Shown: in pieces, positions 34,850-47,830 of the stretch | Layout of the letters: the number at the start of each line of letters is the position of its first letter | Numbering within the stretch: the first letter of the stretch is position 1 | Position numbers and translations under genes: made by a program | Notes under the pieces: model-generated | Told to the model about the DNA's origin: nothing | The model's input: only the letters and a program-made list of their open reading frames with translations | Databases searched by the model: none | Origin: an uncultured Geobacter sp. | Lineage (GTDB): Bacteria; Desulfobacterota; Desulfuromonadia; Geobacterales; Geobacteraceae | NCBI GenBank assembly: GCA_903925075.1 | Contig: CAIYDQ010000151.1 | Coordinates: 1 to 53,269, forward strand | DNA length: 53,269 bases | Direction of reading: 5' to 3'

Positions 34850-35034
34850 GATAGAGGCCCCTTTAATGACACCGGAGACTCTAGCGAACTTCTCCTGGTT
34901 TGCAACAGAAAAGTCGTTTTTTTTGGGTTCGCCACGGAAAGTTCACGCCACCGTAACAATAGAGGAGCCGAGCGGCCGAGGCAGATGCGGCTGAAGTCGG
35001 AGCTGACAGCCTCGGGCTGCCGTGCCGGCAGGTT

Positions 35035-35451
35035 TTATACGAATCCCAACTCCACTCTTTTCCCGAACACGCGCGCTATTTTCTCCAAGGTCTTCACGGT
35101 GGGGTTGGCTTTGCGGGGATTTTCCAGGCGTTGGTAGACCTGGTAGGAGATTTTGAGCTGCCGCGCTATCTCAGCCTGAGATCGATCCGCACGCAGGGAG
35201 CGCAGCATGATGGCAATGGCTATGTGCGGAGCAACCGGGACGTTGAAGTTTCCTTCCCCTGAAACGGCTGAAGGAGCCGGAATGGAGAAATTCCGTTCGA
35301 AATCGGATTCGATGCAGCCGTTGAGGGCTTGTTCGGCGTTATGGAGAGCCTCCTCAACCGTGCCTCCATAGGACATGACATTCTCCAGGTCAGGGAAGGT
35401 AACAATAAAGCCGTCGTCTTCTTTCCTAATGCATGCCGGATATGACAACAT
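35035..35451 (-). CDS. hicB: HicB-type antitoxin with C-terminal HTH
   Basis: A 138-residue HicB. The N-terminal partial RNase-H-like domain reads MLSYPACIRKEDDGFIVTFP and EEALHNAEQALNGCIE; the C-terminal 60 residues are an XRE-like helix-turn-helix (SQAEIARQLKISYQVYQRLE). It normally binds and neutralises HicA and represses the operon. GGAGTAAAAGCG precedes ATG 35451. The gene appears intact, while the hicA upstream is frameshifted. Confidence 0.92.
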   Translation of the reverse strand: MLSYPACIRKEDDGFIVTFPDLENVMSYGGTVEEALHNAEQALNGCIESDFERNFSIPAPSAVSGEGNFNVPVAPHIAIAIMLRSLRADRSQAEIARQLKISYQVYQRLENPRKANPTVKTLEKIARVFGKRVELGFV

Positions 35452-35456
35452 CGCTT

Positions 35457-35640
35457 TTACTCCTTTAATCCCGCCTGCTTGAGGACGGCATGAACAAGTC
35501 CCTTGGGCAGGTCGGTCGAACCGTGAACCGGAATGGGGATGGAGCGGCACCCTTCGCGGATCATGATGATGGCTGCCGGAAATGCGGTCAAGCTGCCAGC
35601 CATGTTCTTCCAGAAATCGTTTTAACTGTTTTCCTGTCAT
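35457..35640 (-). pseudogene. hicA: Frameshifted HicA toxin
   Basis: The first frame encodes MTGKQLKRFLEEHGWQLDRI and SGSHH, a HicA start with the catalytic His. Then the sense continues in another frame: IMIREGCRSIPIPV, HGSTDLPKGLVHAVLKQAGL, KE and stop. The total of 184 bases is two short of a whole number of codons, so two bases were most likely lost in the CATCATCAT run near 35568-35576. The toxin should be inactive unless ribosomes shift frame or the base calls are wrong. Confidence 0.85.
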
Positions 35641-35789
35641 AAGGTACACAGTATAAATGATGTGTGTCAAGGGGGTTGTGGCTCGATTGGATGATTTGCA
35701 GTCATGGGTATATCCGGCAAAAAGGCGCCGATTACGCGTTTCTCAGAAGTCCTCGGAATTTTTCCGTGGCAACGGCTTTGTTTTTTCTC

Positions 35790-36272
35790 TTATTCCGTTT
35801 TAACAGCCACGCAGCCGCTGCCGACAGGTTTCAAATAGAAACTGCTCCCTTTCTCCGACACCAACTTGATCACGTCTTTAATGGTTTTTACATATTTCCA
35901 CTCCTTCAAAGTCCTTTCCCGCAATTCCGTGCAGTTTGTGTTTGCGGTGAATACCTGCAGCAAGGAAAGATCGCATTCGGTTCCATATGGCGACACGGTT
36001 GCTGAGGCAAGCGAAGTCGTGCCGTCGCTAAATTGTTTTATGATGACGCTGTTGTACATCCTGTTGTCCGCATCTTTGCTGAAAGCCGAGTCGGATACCG
36101 AGTAAATGGAAGAGGGCAATTCCAAATAGGTAGCCACCTCCCCAAGCTTTGGCAAGCACTTCACCACGCCGGATTTTCGTGCTGTCGATAGAATCGCTTC
36201 CTCTTCGGCCTTCGCGGCATCGACAACGGGAATTACCGTCAACAAGATCGCAATGATCAAAGCTTTTCTCAT
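35790..36272 (-). CDS. Exported protein of unknown function
   Basis: A 160-residue protein with a signal peptide (MRKALIIAILLTVIPVVDA). The mature part has four Cys (VKCLPK, TECDLS, NTNCTE, GSGCVAV) that could form two disulfides in the periplasm. No family is recognised. GAGGAGGCATT is a strong binding site before ATG 36272. Base composition is lower in GC than most neighbours, hinting at recent acquisition. Confidence 0.78.
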   Translation of the reverse strand: MRKALIIAILLTVIPVVDAAKAEEEAILSTARKSGVVKCLPKLGEVATYLELPSSIYSVSDSAFSKDADNRMYNSVIIKQFSDGTTSLASATVSPYGTECDLSLLQVFTANTNCTELRERTLKEWKYVKTIKDVIKLVSEKGSSFYLKPVGSGCVAVKTE

Positions 36273-36685
36273 AATGCCTCCTCATGGGTAGCGCCATCAG
36301 ACGACCCTAAAGGTTACAACGGCCGAGATTGTTGTCTAGCGAGAGAATTTGTAAGCATATGTAGTCATGCGACTATTGCAGGCATGGCAGAGGGTTTGCT
36401 CCGGCAAGGGCAGGGCATGAACCGATAATCGCCATTGCCATCTGCAACATTACTGGCTTTTTAAAGAAAACTGTTTTAGTATGCAGGAGTTTTTTCAGGT
36501 ATTCCCGGTTCTGGCGCAAAGGCTTGAGGGCGGGATCAGCAGATACGCAGGCTCGGCGCGCAATTAGAATGAATCGACGTTTCCAAAGATGACAGGTGGC
36601 GCAAGGGCTTGTCGGCTGCATAAGAGGCCGGACCGGGGGGCTTGGCGAAGGGAAGGCGAAGGGAAGATCAAGACAGGGTCGGTCG
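36273..36685. other. Intergenic region without a recognised gene
   Basis: About 410 bases. A minus-strand frame of 82 codons exists (36373-36621) but has no good start and no recognisable product. No terminator, repeat or RNA gene was seen. Confidence 0.5.
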
Positions 36686-37216
36686 TCAATGCAGGGTCTT
36701 GTTCTCCGCTAAAGGGAAAAAGGAAAGGGCGCTCTGTTGAACCGTCGGTTTGGGGACGCTCCAGTCGGTGGTTTTGATTACTTCGCCGAGTAGCTTGTAA
36801 AAACCCGCCGCCAACTTCGAGTCGAAGTTGATGGTCAAAGTTTGGTTGGTCGACAATTCAAAGACCCCGGCGATACGGCCGGACTCTTTTTTGATGCTTG
36901 CCTTCGTCACCAGCACCGGGGCCTCCCCCAGCGGATAACTCGCCGCTTCAGCTGCGAAACTGGTGGTTAAGTCGGCCTGCGCGGCCAAGGCCGCTTGCTC
37001 GAAATGTTGCACCGCCTGAAGCTGCGCCGCATTGACCGCATCCGCATGAACGGCCGTGGACAACTGCGACTGTGCCTGGGACAAAGTAGAGGAGAGCTGG
37101 ATATAGACCCGGCGGGTCAACCAAAACCTGATTTCAGCCCGGTCATTGGTATTGATGCGCATCATGATGCGGTCCTCGACCGGCATGTAGGCGAGGTTGA
37201 TCTGACTTATGTTCAT
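36686..37216 (-). CDS. Conserved-looking protein of unknown function
   Basis: A 176-residue protein. The N-terminal block LAYMPVEDRIMMRINTNDRA followed by EIRFWLTRRVY looks like a compact beta domain, then a long Ala/Gln-rich helical stretch, then a second beta-like block (GVFELSTNQTLTINFDSKLA). GGAGACAGC precedes ATG 37216. It diverges from cheX. I do not recognise the family; a signalling context is suggested only by its neighbours. Confidence 0.72.
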   Translation of the reverse strand: MNISQINLAYMPVEDRIMMRINTNDRAEIRFWLTRRVYIQLSSTLSQAQSQLSTAVHADAVNAAQLQAVQHFEQAALAAQADLTTSFAAEAASYPLGEAPVLVTKASIKKESGRIAGVFELSTNQTLTINFDSKLAAGFYKLLGEVIKTTDWSVPKPTVQQSALSFFPLAENKTLH

Positions 37217-37326
37217 GCTGTCTCCGTAACGAATGTCGTCGTGTCTGTTTCTGATTTCGCAAGGCAGGACAAACTATCAAGTTGGCGGATAAAAGTCAAA
37301 AAGGAAAATATTTAGGAGGCGGGTGA

Positions 37327-37839
37327 ATGGCGGGAATCTCTTTTGATGAAGTTTTGACCACGATTATGAATGCGACGATTGAAACCTTCAAGTCCTATAT
37401 GGACATCGACTTGTTGTCCGGCGACGCGGAAAAAAACCTGGGCTCCGTCGAATCCGACTTCACCGGGATAGTCGGCATCGGGGGCGACAGGGTCGGCTAT
37501 ATCATCATTGCCGCCACCGAGGGGACGGCGCGCCTGGTGGCCCAGCAGATGCTGATGGCGGACGATCCCCAGGAAGACGACATCACCGACGCGATAGGCG
37601 AGCTTGCCAACAACATCGCCGGGGCCGTCAAGACCAACCATTCGCACTGCGGCAACGTCGCGCTGGGGTTGCCTCTGATTGTCGCCGGGCCGCTTCGGGC
37701 CATACCGGAGCTGTCCGCCGGGGCCGGCGGCGGCGACGGCGAGGGCGACGCTTCGCTTCGCGTGCAGTGCAAGGGGGTCACCATACCGTTTCACACCGCC
37801 TGCGGCAGGGTGTCGTTGAAAGTCATGGTGTACATGTAG
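37327..37839 (+). CDS. cheX: CheX-type chemotaxis phosphatase
   Basis: A 170-residue CheX/CheC-like protein that should speed removal of phosphate from CheY-P. The conserved active helix is present as ITDAIGELANNIAGAVK (E and N pair). The N-terminal part begins FDEVLTTIMNATIETFKSYM. A Gly-rich loop (SAGAGGGDGEGDA) is inserted before the last two strands. AGGAGGCGGGTGA precedes ATG 37327. It is followed by a PilZ-PP2C protein and may act with it. Confidence 0.88.
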   Translation: MAGISFDEVLTTIMNATIETFKSYMDIDLLSGDAEKNLGSVESDFTGIVGIGGDRVGYIIIAATEGTARLVAQQMLMADDPQEDDITDAIGELANNIAGAVKTNHSHCGNVALGLPLIVAGPLRAIPELSAGAGGGDGEGDASLRVQCKGVTIPFHTACGRVSLKVMVYM

Positions 37840-37964
37840 GCTGCGCAGGGAGCTCTGTCAGAAGTTGTGAGAAATTGCAAGTTTTTGTGGGTATCATTCG
37901 CTGCGGCTTAGTAGTATATTTCCACGATTGTGCAGGACTACCACTGAGCGAAGGTAAAAAGTAT

Positions 37965-39461
37965 ATGGAATATCATGCCGTAAATTTCGCAGCCTCGCCC
38001 GATCACGACCAGAGCTCCATCTTATCCGCCTTTAAAGCCATAAATAAATTCATGCCGGACATCGAGTTCTCCTTTAGCAACGTCTACCGGGAACTACCCA
38101 TCGTCAACAATGCGCTGCTGCATGAGATAAACGACGACGACAGCGTGCAATTCAAGGCTTCCTCCCTGCAGCTCGCCGCCATTCACCACAGCGGCGAAAC
38201 CGTCATCCAGGCCCCGCTTTTGAACGCCAGCGTGGTCGGCAAACTCACCCATCTCGATGCCTCCCGCAGCATCGTGTCTCTGCGCGATTTCAGCTACGCC
38301 AAGCTCTCCTTGAACAAGCGCATGGCCGTCCGCGTGCAGCTTGTCAAACCGATAAACGTGCTGCTAAGCGCCGACGGGCGCAAACTGTCGGGCATGCTGA
38401 ACGACATCTCTCTTGGCGGCTGCAAGATCGTTTGCGCCGCGGGGATGGTGCTCGAACAGGCGAAAAGCTTGTGTCTGCACCTGAAGATGTTCCACGAAAA
38501 CACCGTCATGCAGGCCGACATCCCGTGCTCCCAGCAGCGGATCGAAGGGAACTGCGTTTCCAACAAGCTGGCTCTGGTGTTCGATCACAGCAGCGAAACC
38601 AAGAACTTCCTGTCGTTGTTCATTTTCAAGCACCAGCACGACATCATCCACGAACTGAAGCAAAAGGAGTTCCCGCAGGGAATGCTGCACCAAGAAAAGA
38701 CTCCCCTCGATATCCGCGACCAATACGCCGTGCTCTCGTGTCAAATGCACGAAATGCTCGACAAGATGCAGCGCGCCCAGCAGGGCATCCTGACTCATCC
38801 CGAGGACCTGCCGGAGGCCTCGTTCGCGGTCTGCTACCGGCCGGTGCTGGCCGCCGGAGGGGACTTCTACGACGTTATCCTTAACGACGACGACAGCCAC
38901 AGCTATTTTGTGGCCGACATCTCCGGCCACGACCTGGAGGCTTCCTTTAGCACCTCCGCGTTGAAGGCCATTTTCCGGCAGAGCGCGGAAGCCGCCCGAT
39001 CACCGCTGACCGCGATGCGCGCCATAAACAGGGGGATCGTGCCGTTTTTTAAGGACGGCATGCACCTGACCGCCAGCCTCGTCCAGCTGGACCGGGCCAA
39101 AGGCGTAGCCACCCTGGTCAACGCTGGGCACCTGCCGGTCATTCACCAGAGGGTCGAGGACGGCTCGATCGACTTGATCAGCACCGAAGGCGATATCCTG
39201 GGGATTTTCGACGAGGTCTTTCTCACCTCGCACACGCGCCCCGTTGCCAAGGGGGACCGCTTGTTCCTTTACACCGACGGATTGGTGGAACGGTCGGATA
39301 GCCTGTTTGAGCGCAGCAGCGGCATCGAGGCCGTAGTCGAGATCTGTCGGGAAACGCGGCGGTTGCCGATCGACCAGGCGGTGCAAGCGGTCATCGCGCG
39401 GTTGTTCGGCAAGGGGGTGGTGCCGGAGGACGACATCATCCTGCTCGGCATCGAGGTTTGA
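37965..39461 (+). CDS. PilZ-domain PP2C/SpoIIE-type phosphatase
   Basis: A 498-residue two-module signalling protein. Residues about 1-120 resemble the YcgR N-terminal domain, and about 125-220 a PilZ domain with the c-di-GMP motifs RMAVR and NDISLGG. The C-terminal half is a SpoIIE-like Ser/Thr phosphatase with metal-binding AAGGDFYDVI, FVADISGHD and PEDDIILLGIE. It probably turns c-di-GMP level into dephosphorylation of an anti-sigma-factor antagonist or a motility protein; the target is not in the window. ATG 37965 is preferred with GAAGG upstream; the longer open frame overlaps cheX and is unlikely. Confidence 0.92.
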   Translation: MEYHAVNFAASPDHDQSSILSAFKAINKFMPDIEFSFSNVYRELPIVNNALLHEINDDDSVQFKASSLQLAAIHHSGETVIQAPLLNASVVGKLTHLDASRSIVSLRDFSYAKLSLNKRMAVRVQLVKPINVLLSADGRKLSGMLNDISLGGCKIVCAAGMVLEQAKSLCLHLKMFHENTVMQADIPCSQQRIEGNCVSNKLALVFDHSSETKNFLSLFIFKHQHDIIHELKQKEFPQGMLHQEKTPLDIRDQYAVLSCQMHEMLDKMQRAQQGILTHPEDLPEASFAVCYRPVLAAGGDFYDVILNDDDSHSYFVADISGHDLEASFSTSALKAIFRQSAEAARSPLTAMRAINRGIVPFFKDGMHLTASLVQLDRAKGVATLVNAGHLPVIHQRVEDGSIDLISTEGDILGIFDEVFLTSHTRPVAKGDRLFLYTDGLVERSDSLFERSSGIEAVVEICRETRRLPIDQAVQAVIARLFGKGVVPEDDIILLGIEV

Positions 39462-39548
39462 GACCGGCAAACGCCTGCCTTCTGGGCGCATAGAGGATAA
39501 GGAGGAAAGGAGGAAAGTAGGAACCGTTTGGTTGAGGAAACGCTTGGT

Positions 39549-39941
39549 CTACAAACGCGTCACCGGCGGGTGTAAAGACAACTTTTTCGCCCGCGCTTTG
39601 AATGCCGAGTCAAAGGTCGCAAAGCTGTCGGCCCGCTGGCTAGACGCCAGGTGCAGGGCATCCGCAAAATCCATACCGTTCAGATGCGAGTCAAGAGCTG
39701 CAAACAGCGTCGCTTCGTCTTCTATTGCCACCCGTTCCAACGATAGCAGTGCTCGCAGGGCAGCGTTCACCCGCGACCGCTCAAGCTGGTAGACCCCGCG
39801 CAACACCCACTCTGTTTCCAGAACAACCGTCTTGGGAATAAAAACCTCTTGGCCGGTGAAGAGCGCAACCGCCTTTTTAGTTTGCGCCGGATCGTCATTC
39901 ACCAGCAATCGAACTGCAATGTTGGTGTCTATCGCAACCAT
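39549..39941 (-). CDS. vapC: VapC-type PIN-domain toxin
   Basis: A 130-residue PIN-domain nuclease. Acidic active-site positions fall in VAIDTNIAVRLL, VVLETEWVL, GMDFADALHLA and TFDSAFKARAK. Such toxins cleave tRNA or rRNA. It overlaps the antitoxin gene by 13 bases, the usual order of antitoxin first. No damage is seen. Confidence 0.93.
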   Translation of the reverse strand: MVAIDTNIAVRLLVNDDPAQTKKAVALFTGQEVFIPKTVVLETEWVLRGVYQLERSRVNAALRALLSLERVAIEDEATLFAALDSHLNGMDFADALHLASSQRADSFATFDSAFKARAKKLSLHPPVTRL

Positions 39942-40192
39942 GATTCCGCCTGCTTACGCGCTTCCTCCACAACTCCCGCATCCATTTCCGCCAGGGTTTT
40001 TTTAGCGCCGACATACCCTGCGCATCCGATAACGTCCTTGATAGTAACCGACGTCTTGCTGACTACCGGTTTTAGTATCAAGCTGTCCCCGTCATCGATG
40101 ATTGTGAAGGCGACACCCGGCCGCCAACCGTGGCTTTGCCTGATCTGCCGAGGTATAACAATTTGTCCTTTGCTGGAAAGCCTTGTTTCCAT
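39929..40192 (-). CDS. vapB: AbrB/SpoVT-type antitoxin (VapB)
   Basis: An 87-residue protein with an N-terminal swapped-hairpin DNA-binding domain (METRLSSKGQIVIPRQIRQS, then GVAFTI). The C-terminal part is the toxin-binding helix. ATG 40192 was chosen because GGAG lies eight bases upstream; the frame is open 21 codons further with no better start. It should pair with the PIN toxin and repress the operon. Confidence 0.9.
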   Translation of the reverse strand: METRLSSKGQIVIPRQIRQSHGWRPGVAFTIIDDGDSLILKPVVSKTSVTIKDVIGCAGYVGAKKTLAEMDAGVVEEARKQAESWLR

Positions 40193-40296
40193 ATGGAATT
40201 CTCCGTTGGTAAGATGATGTAAGGCAATGCTATCATCCAGGCAAAGGGTCTGCAATGTTTTTATGCCCCGAGCAAAATCCGAAACCTCGAACCGTT

Positions 40297-44928
<4,632 letters not shown>

Positions 44929-45000
44929 CGGGAGGCCTTTGTGTTGTCGGGTGGCGTTGGCAGTGACGGGCAAAGTTAAGGAACCGCGACACTCAAACAG

Positions 45001-45060
45001 TCCCCCCTCCCCTTGCGGGAGGGTGAGCTCTTGGCAAAAGCTTAACTTAACGACGCTTGC
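45001..45060. repeat. C-tract/G-tract repeat element (inverted)
   Basis: TCCCCCCTCCCC, GCGGGAGGGTGAGCTC and GGCAAAAGCTTAACTTAACG are the reverse-oriented form of the dispersed element. It lies in the 565-bp gap between gltB and the sulfotransferase, which also holds the BIME at 45254. Confidence 0.6.
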
Positions 45061-45253
45061 AGGGACGGAGGGCCGACAGCGAAGCGGATCGCGGCGAAGG
45101 CTCCTTGGTCCGGCTGACGGCTGGTGGCAAAAAGAGCGTGAGCAAGAGTATCAATGATGGCTAAAATTTCCAATGAAAAAAAGCGGCGGGGGAGGGGCCG
45201 GGAGAGGGATGTGACACTAAAGTATTAATGTAACCGTTCAGCCACAGTTCCCC

Positions 45254-45345
45254 GTAGGTCGCGTTGAGGTACAAAACGCGACGCAGCGATCTCGCCACCC
45301 ACGGTAATGTCGCGTTTCACGATCAGGCCGTTCAACGCGACCTAC
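45254..45345. repeat. BIME-like pair of GTAG-headed REP hairpins (short form)
   Basis: Starts GTAGGTCGCGTTGAGG and ends TTCAACGCGACCTAC; its two arms are closer together (92 bp overall) than in the copies at 13971 and 22266. Each arm folds on itself. Confidence 0.8.
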
Positions 45346-45493
45346 ATATACATATTGCCAGTGGTGAATAGTTGCCGTCAATTTGACAAATCGGTCGTGC
45401 TTGCTGTTGCAAATCGAGCGTCTCTCGGTAGTATTGGTCTTTGCTAATTTTGATGGGGATGAAAACCCACCAAAAAAAATCGCGGAGACGCTC

Positions 45494-46807
45494 GTGAAAC
45501 AAGGGACAGCGCAATCATCGATGGTGGACCGCCTGGCCGAATCGACCGCCGCCAAGAGGCTGCTGGCGCAATTTGGCTCCGGAATGCTCAAGGCAGTGAA
45601 CGCCGTGAGCCGCTTGGCACTGAACGACGGCCGCTTCTTCGTCAAGCTGGACCAGGAAACGCTGCTGGAAAAAAGCCAACGGCTGACCGGGTTGAGCGAT
45701 TTCGGAGACATGGCGTTCATGACGCCCATGGACATTCTGCTCCGATCATTCGAGCGGGACGCCCAACTGAACCTGATCGGCCGCATTACCGTGCATTGCG
45801 AGATGCTGCGGGTGCTTTGCAACAGGCTGTCGATGCAGCGCGATCGGCAACTGTTCCCGCAGATCGCCCTGGAAGAGATCAGGCGGCCGATCTTCATCAC
45901 GGGGCTCCCCAGAAGCGGCACCACCTTTTTGCACGCGCTGCTCTCCCGCGATCCGGCTTGCCGCGCGCCGCTGGTCTGGGAGGTGATGCATCCCTCTCCG
46001 CCGCCGGAAACCGCCTCGTACCTGGTGGATGAGCGCATTCGCCGGACCCGCAGGGAACTGAGCTGGATCGACGTGCTGATGCCCGGTTTCGACAAGTGCC
46101 ACACCATCGAGGCGCTGCTGCCGCAAGAGTGCATCGCCATGACCGATCATTCCTTCTTGAGCTACGTCTTCGAATCGATGTATTACGTCACCTCGTACCG
46201 CACCTGGCACGACGCGCAGGACAAGCGCCCGGCTTACCAGTACCACCGGCGCTTCCTGCAACACCTGCAGTATCGCTGTCCCGGCGCACATTGGGTGCTC
46301 AAGGCGCCCAGCCACTTGATGGCGCTGGATTCCCTCTTTCAGGTCTACCCCGACGCGCAAATCGTCATGACCCATCGCGACCCGCTCAAAGTGCTCCCCT
46401 CGTGCGCCAGTTTCGCCCAAGTGCTGCGCGCTCCCTTTACCAGCCCGATCAACGCCAAGGTGCTGGGCGCCGAGGTGAGTCGGCGCTGGGCCGACAGCGC
46501 GCTGCTGGTTACGCGGATGCGATCGGAGCAAAAGGAGCTCGATAGCCGCTTTTTCGACGTAGGCTACCCGGAGCTGATCCGCGATCCGATGGTGGTGGTG
46601 CGGGGCATCTACCGGCATTTTCGGCGCGAACTCTCCGCGGAGGCGTCGGAGGCCATGCAACTCTTCATCTCAACCCACCCAAAAGACAAGGCGGGAGCGC
46701 ATCGTTATTCCCTGGAACAGTTCGGGTTGGATCCCGTCAGCGAACGGCGTCGCTTCCAGGACTACACGGACTATTTCCGGGTAGCTCCGGAGAGTTTGGT
46801 TTCCTGA
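45494..46807 (+). CDS. Sulfotransferase family protein
   Basis: A 437-residue PAPS-dependent sulfotransferase. The 5'-phosphosulfate loop is IFITGLPRSGTTFLHALLS (near residue 135), and the 3'-phosphate site is the later IVMTHRDPLKVLPS. It adds sulfate to a small molecule, lipid or glycan; the acceptor is unknown. GTG 45494 was chosen for GGAGA five bases upstream; ATG 45521 is an alternative. It ends two bases before a flippase-like gene, so it is the first gene of a probable three-gene unit. Confidence 0.9.
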   Translation: MKQGTAQSSMVDRLAESTAAKRLLAQFGSGMLKAVNAVSRLALNDGRFFVKLDQETLLEKSQRLTGLSDFGDMAFMTPMDILLRSFERDAQLNLIGRITVHCEMLRVLCNRLSMQRDRQLFPQIALEEIRRPIFITGLPRSGTTFLHALLSRDPACRAPLVWEVMHPSPPPETASYLVDERIRRTRRELSWIDVLMPGFDKCHTIEALLPQECIAMTDHSFLSYVFESMYYVTSYRTWHDAQDKRPAYQYHRRFLQHLQYRCPGAHWVLKAPSHLMALDSLFQVYPDAQIVMTHRDPLKVLPSCASFAQVLRAPFTSPINAKVLGAEVSRRWADSALLVTRMRSEQKELDSRFFDVGYPELIRDPMVVVRGIYRHFRRELSAEASEAMQLFISTHPKDKAGAHRYSLEQFGLDPVSERRRFQDYTDYFRVAPESLVS

Positions 46808-46809
46808 GG

Positions 46810-47811
46810 ATGGATTCCGGCCGATCCCTCTTGCAGCGGGTTCCTGCCATGCGTCGTCTCAATATGATGCTGCTGGGAGTTGCCTCCATCGTCCTTTTCC
46901 TGCTGCTCAGGCGAATCGACTGGCCGGAACTCATGCGCTCTTTTTTGCAGGGGGGACGCTATTGGCCGCTGTTGATCGTCCCTTACGGCATCACCAGCTA
47001 TTTCTGGGCGCTTTCCTGGCGCTTTCTGCTGGTCAGCAGCGTTGGGCGGCCATCGCTGCGCCGGCTGTTTTTCATGCGTCTGGCCGGCGAGTCGCTCAAT
47101 CAGTTGACCCCAACGGCCTCTTTGGGAGGCGAGCCGTTCAAGGCCGCCTGCCTCCACTCCGGCGGCGTGGCCTGGCAGGAAGCCGCGGCGTCGCTGGTGA
47201 TCCACAAGGCTTTGATGGTCATCAGCCTGGTTCTTTACATTTTCATCAGTTTCGCGCTCATCCCCGTCACCTTGCCCGGCATCTCGCACCGCCTCGCGCT
47301 GTTCAGTTGCCTGGGCACCCTGTTGCTGACCGTTTTCGGCCTCGCTTTTGTGATCGTCCAGCGCCGCAGTCCCTGCACGTCGATGCTGAAGGTGCTGCAC
47401 AAGTTCGGCGTCTGCCCCGCGGCGTTGGCGGCGAAAAAGGCGCAACTGGCAAGCCTGGACGCCTTCTTGGCCGCCTTCTACCGCGAGCATCCCGGCGCCG
47501 GCCTGATGTCGCTTTTCTTTTTCTTGTTGGGGTGGCTGGTGCATGCGTTGGAGGTCTGTCTGATCTTTTGGCTCTTGGGGCACCCGATCGGTTTCGGCAC
47601 CGCCCTTTGCCTGGACGCCCTCTCGCAACTGGTGGCGGGTCTGGGCTTCATGATCCCGGCATCGCTGGGCGTGCAGGACGGGGGGAACATCCTGCTCGCG
47701 CTCGGTTTCAATCTGGGATCGACCCTCGGCGCCGGCTTCAGCATCTTGCGGCGCTTTCGCGAGGTTTTTTGGCTGCTGCTCGGGCTGCTGGTCGCGGCCC
47801 GTGAAAAGTGA
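46810..47811 (+). CDS. Lysylphosphatidylglycerol synthase-like membrane (flippase) protein
   Basis: A 333-residue integral membrane protein of the UPF0104/LPG_synthase_TM family (the flippase part of MprF and HpnL-like proteins). About eight hydrophobic helices are visible, and the family motif RLAGESLNQLTPTASLGGEP near residue 92 is strong, as is FMIPASLGVQDGGNILLA near the end. It should move a polar lipid across the inner membrane. It begins two bases after the sulfotransferase and overlaps or abuts the barrel gene. Confidence 0.9.
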   Translation: MDSGRSLLQRVPAMRRLNMMLLGVASIVLFLLLRRIDWPELMRSFLQGGRYWPLLIVPYGITSYFWALSWRFLLVSSVGRPSLRRLFFMRLAGESLNQLTPTASLGGEPFKAACLHSGGVAWQEAAASLVIHKALMVISLVLYIFISFALIPVTLPGISHRLALFSCLGTLLLTVFGLAFVIVQRRSPCTSMLKVLHKFGVCPAALAAKKAQLASLDAFLAAFYREHPGAGLMSLFFFLLGWLVHALEVCLIFWLLGHPIGFGTALCLDALSQLVAGLGFMIPASLGVQDGGNILLALGFNLGSTLGAGFSILRRFREVFWLLLGLLVAAREK

Positions 47812-47830
47812 GATGAGGAAACCGGCGTCT

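Noticed and set aside
35035-35670. A single HicA-HicB fusion protein
   Set aside because: The joined frame loses HicA similarity after GSHH; the rest of HicA lies in another frame and HicB has its own start and binding site.
36373-36621. 82-codon minus-strand frame
   Set aside because: No convincing binding site, product or conservation clue.
37270-37300. Flagellar sigma-28 promoter before cheX
   Set aside because: A GCGGATAA-like -10 is present but no TAAA-type -35 at the right distance.
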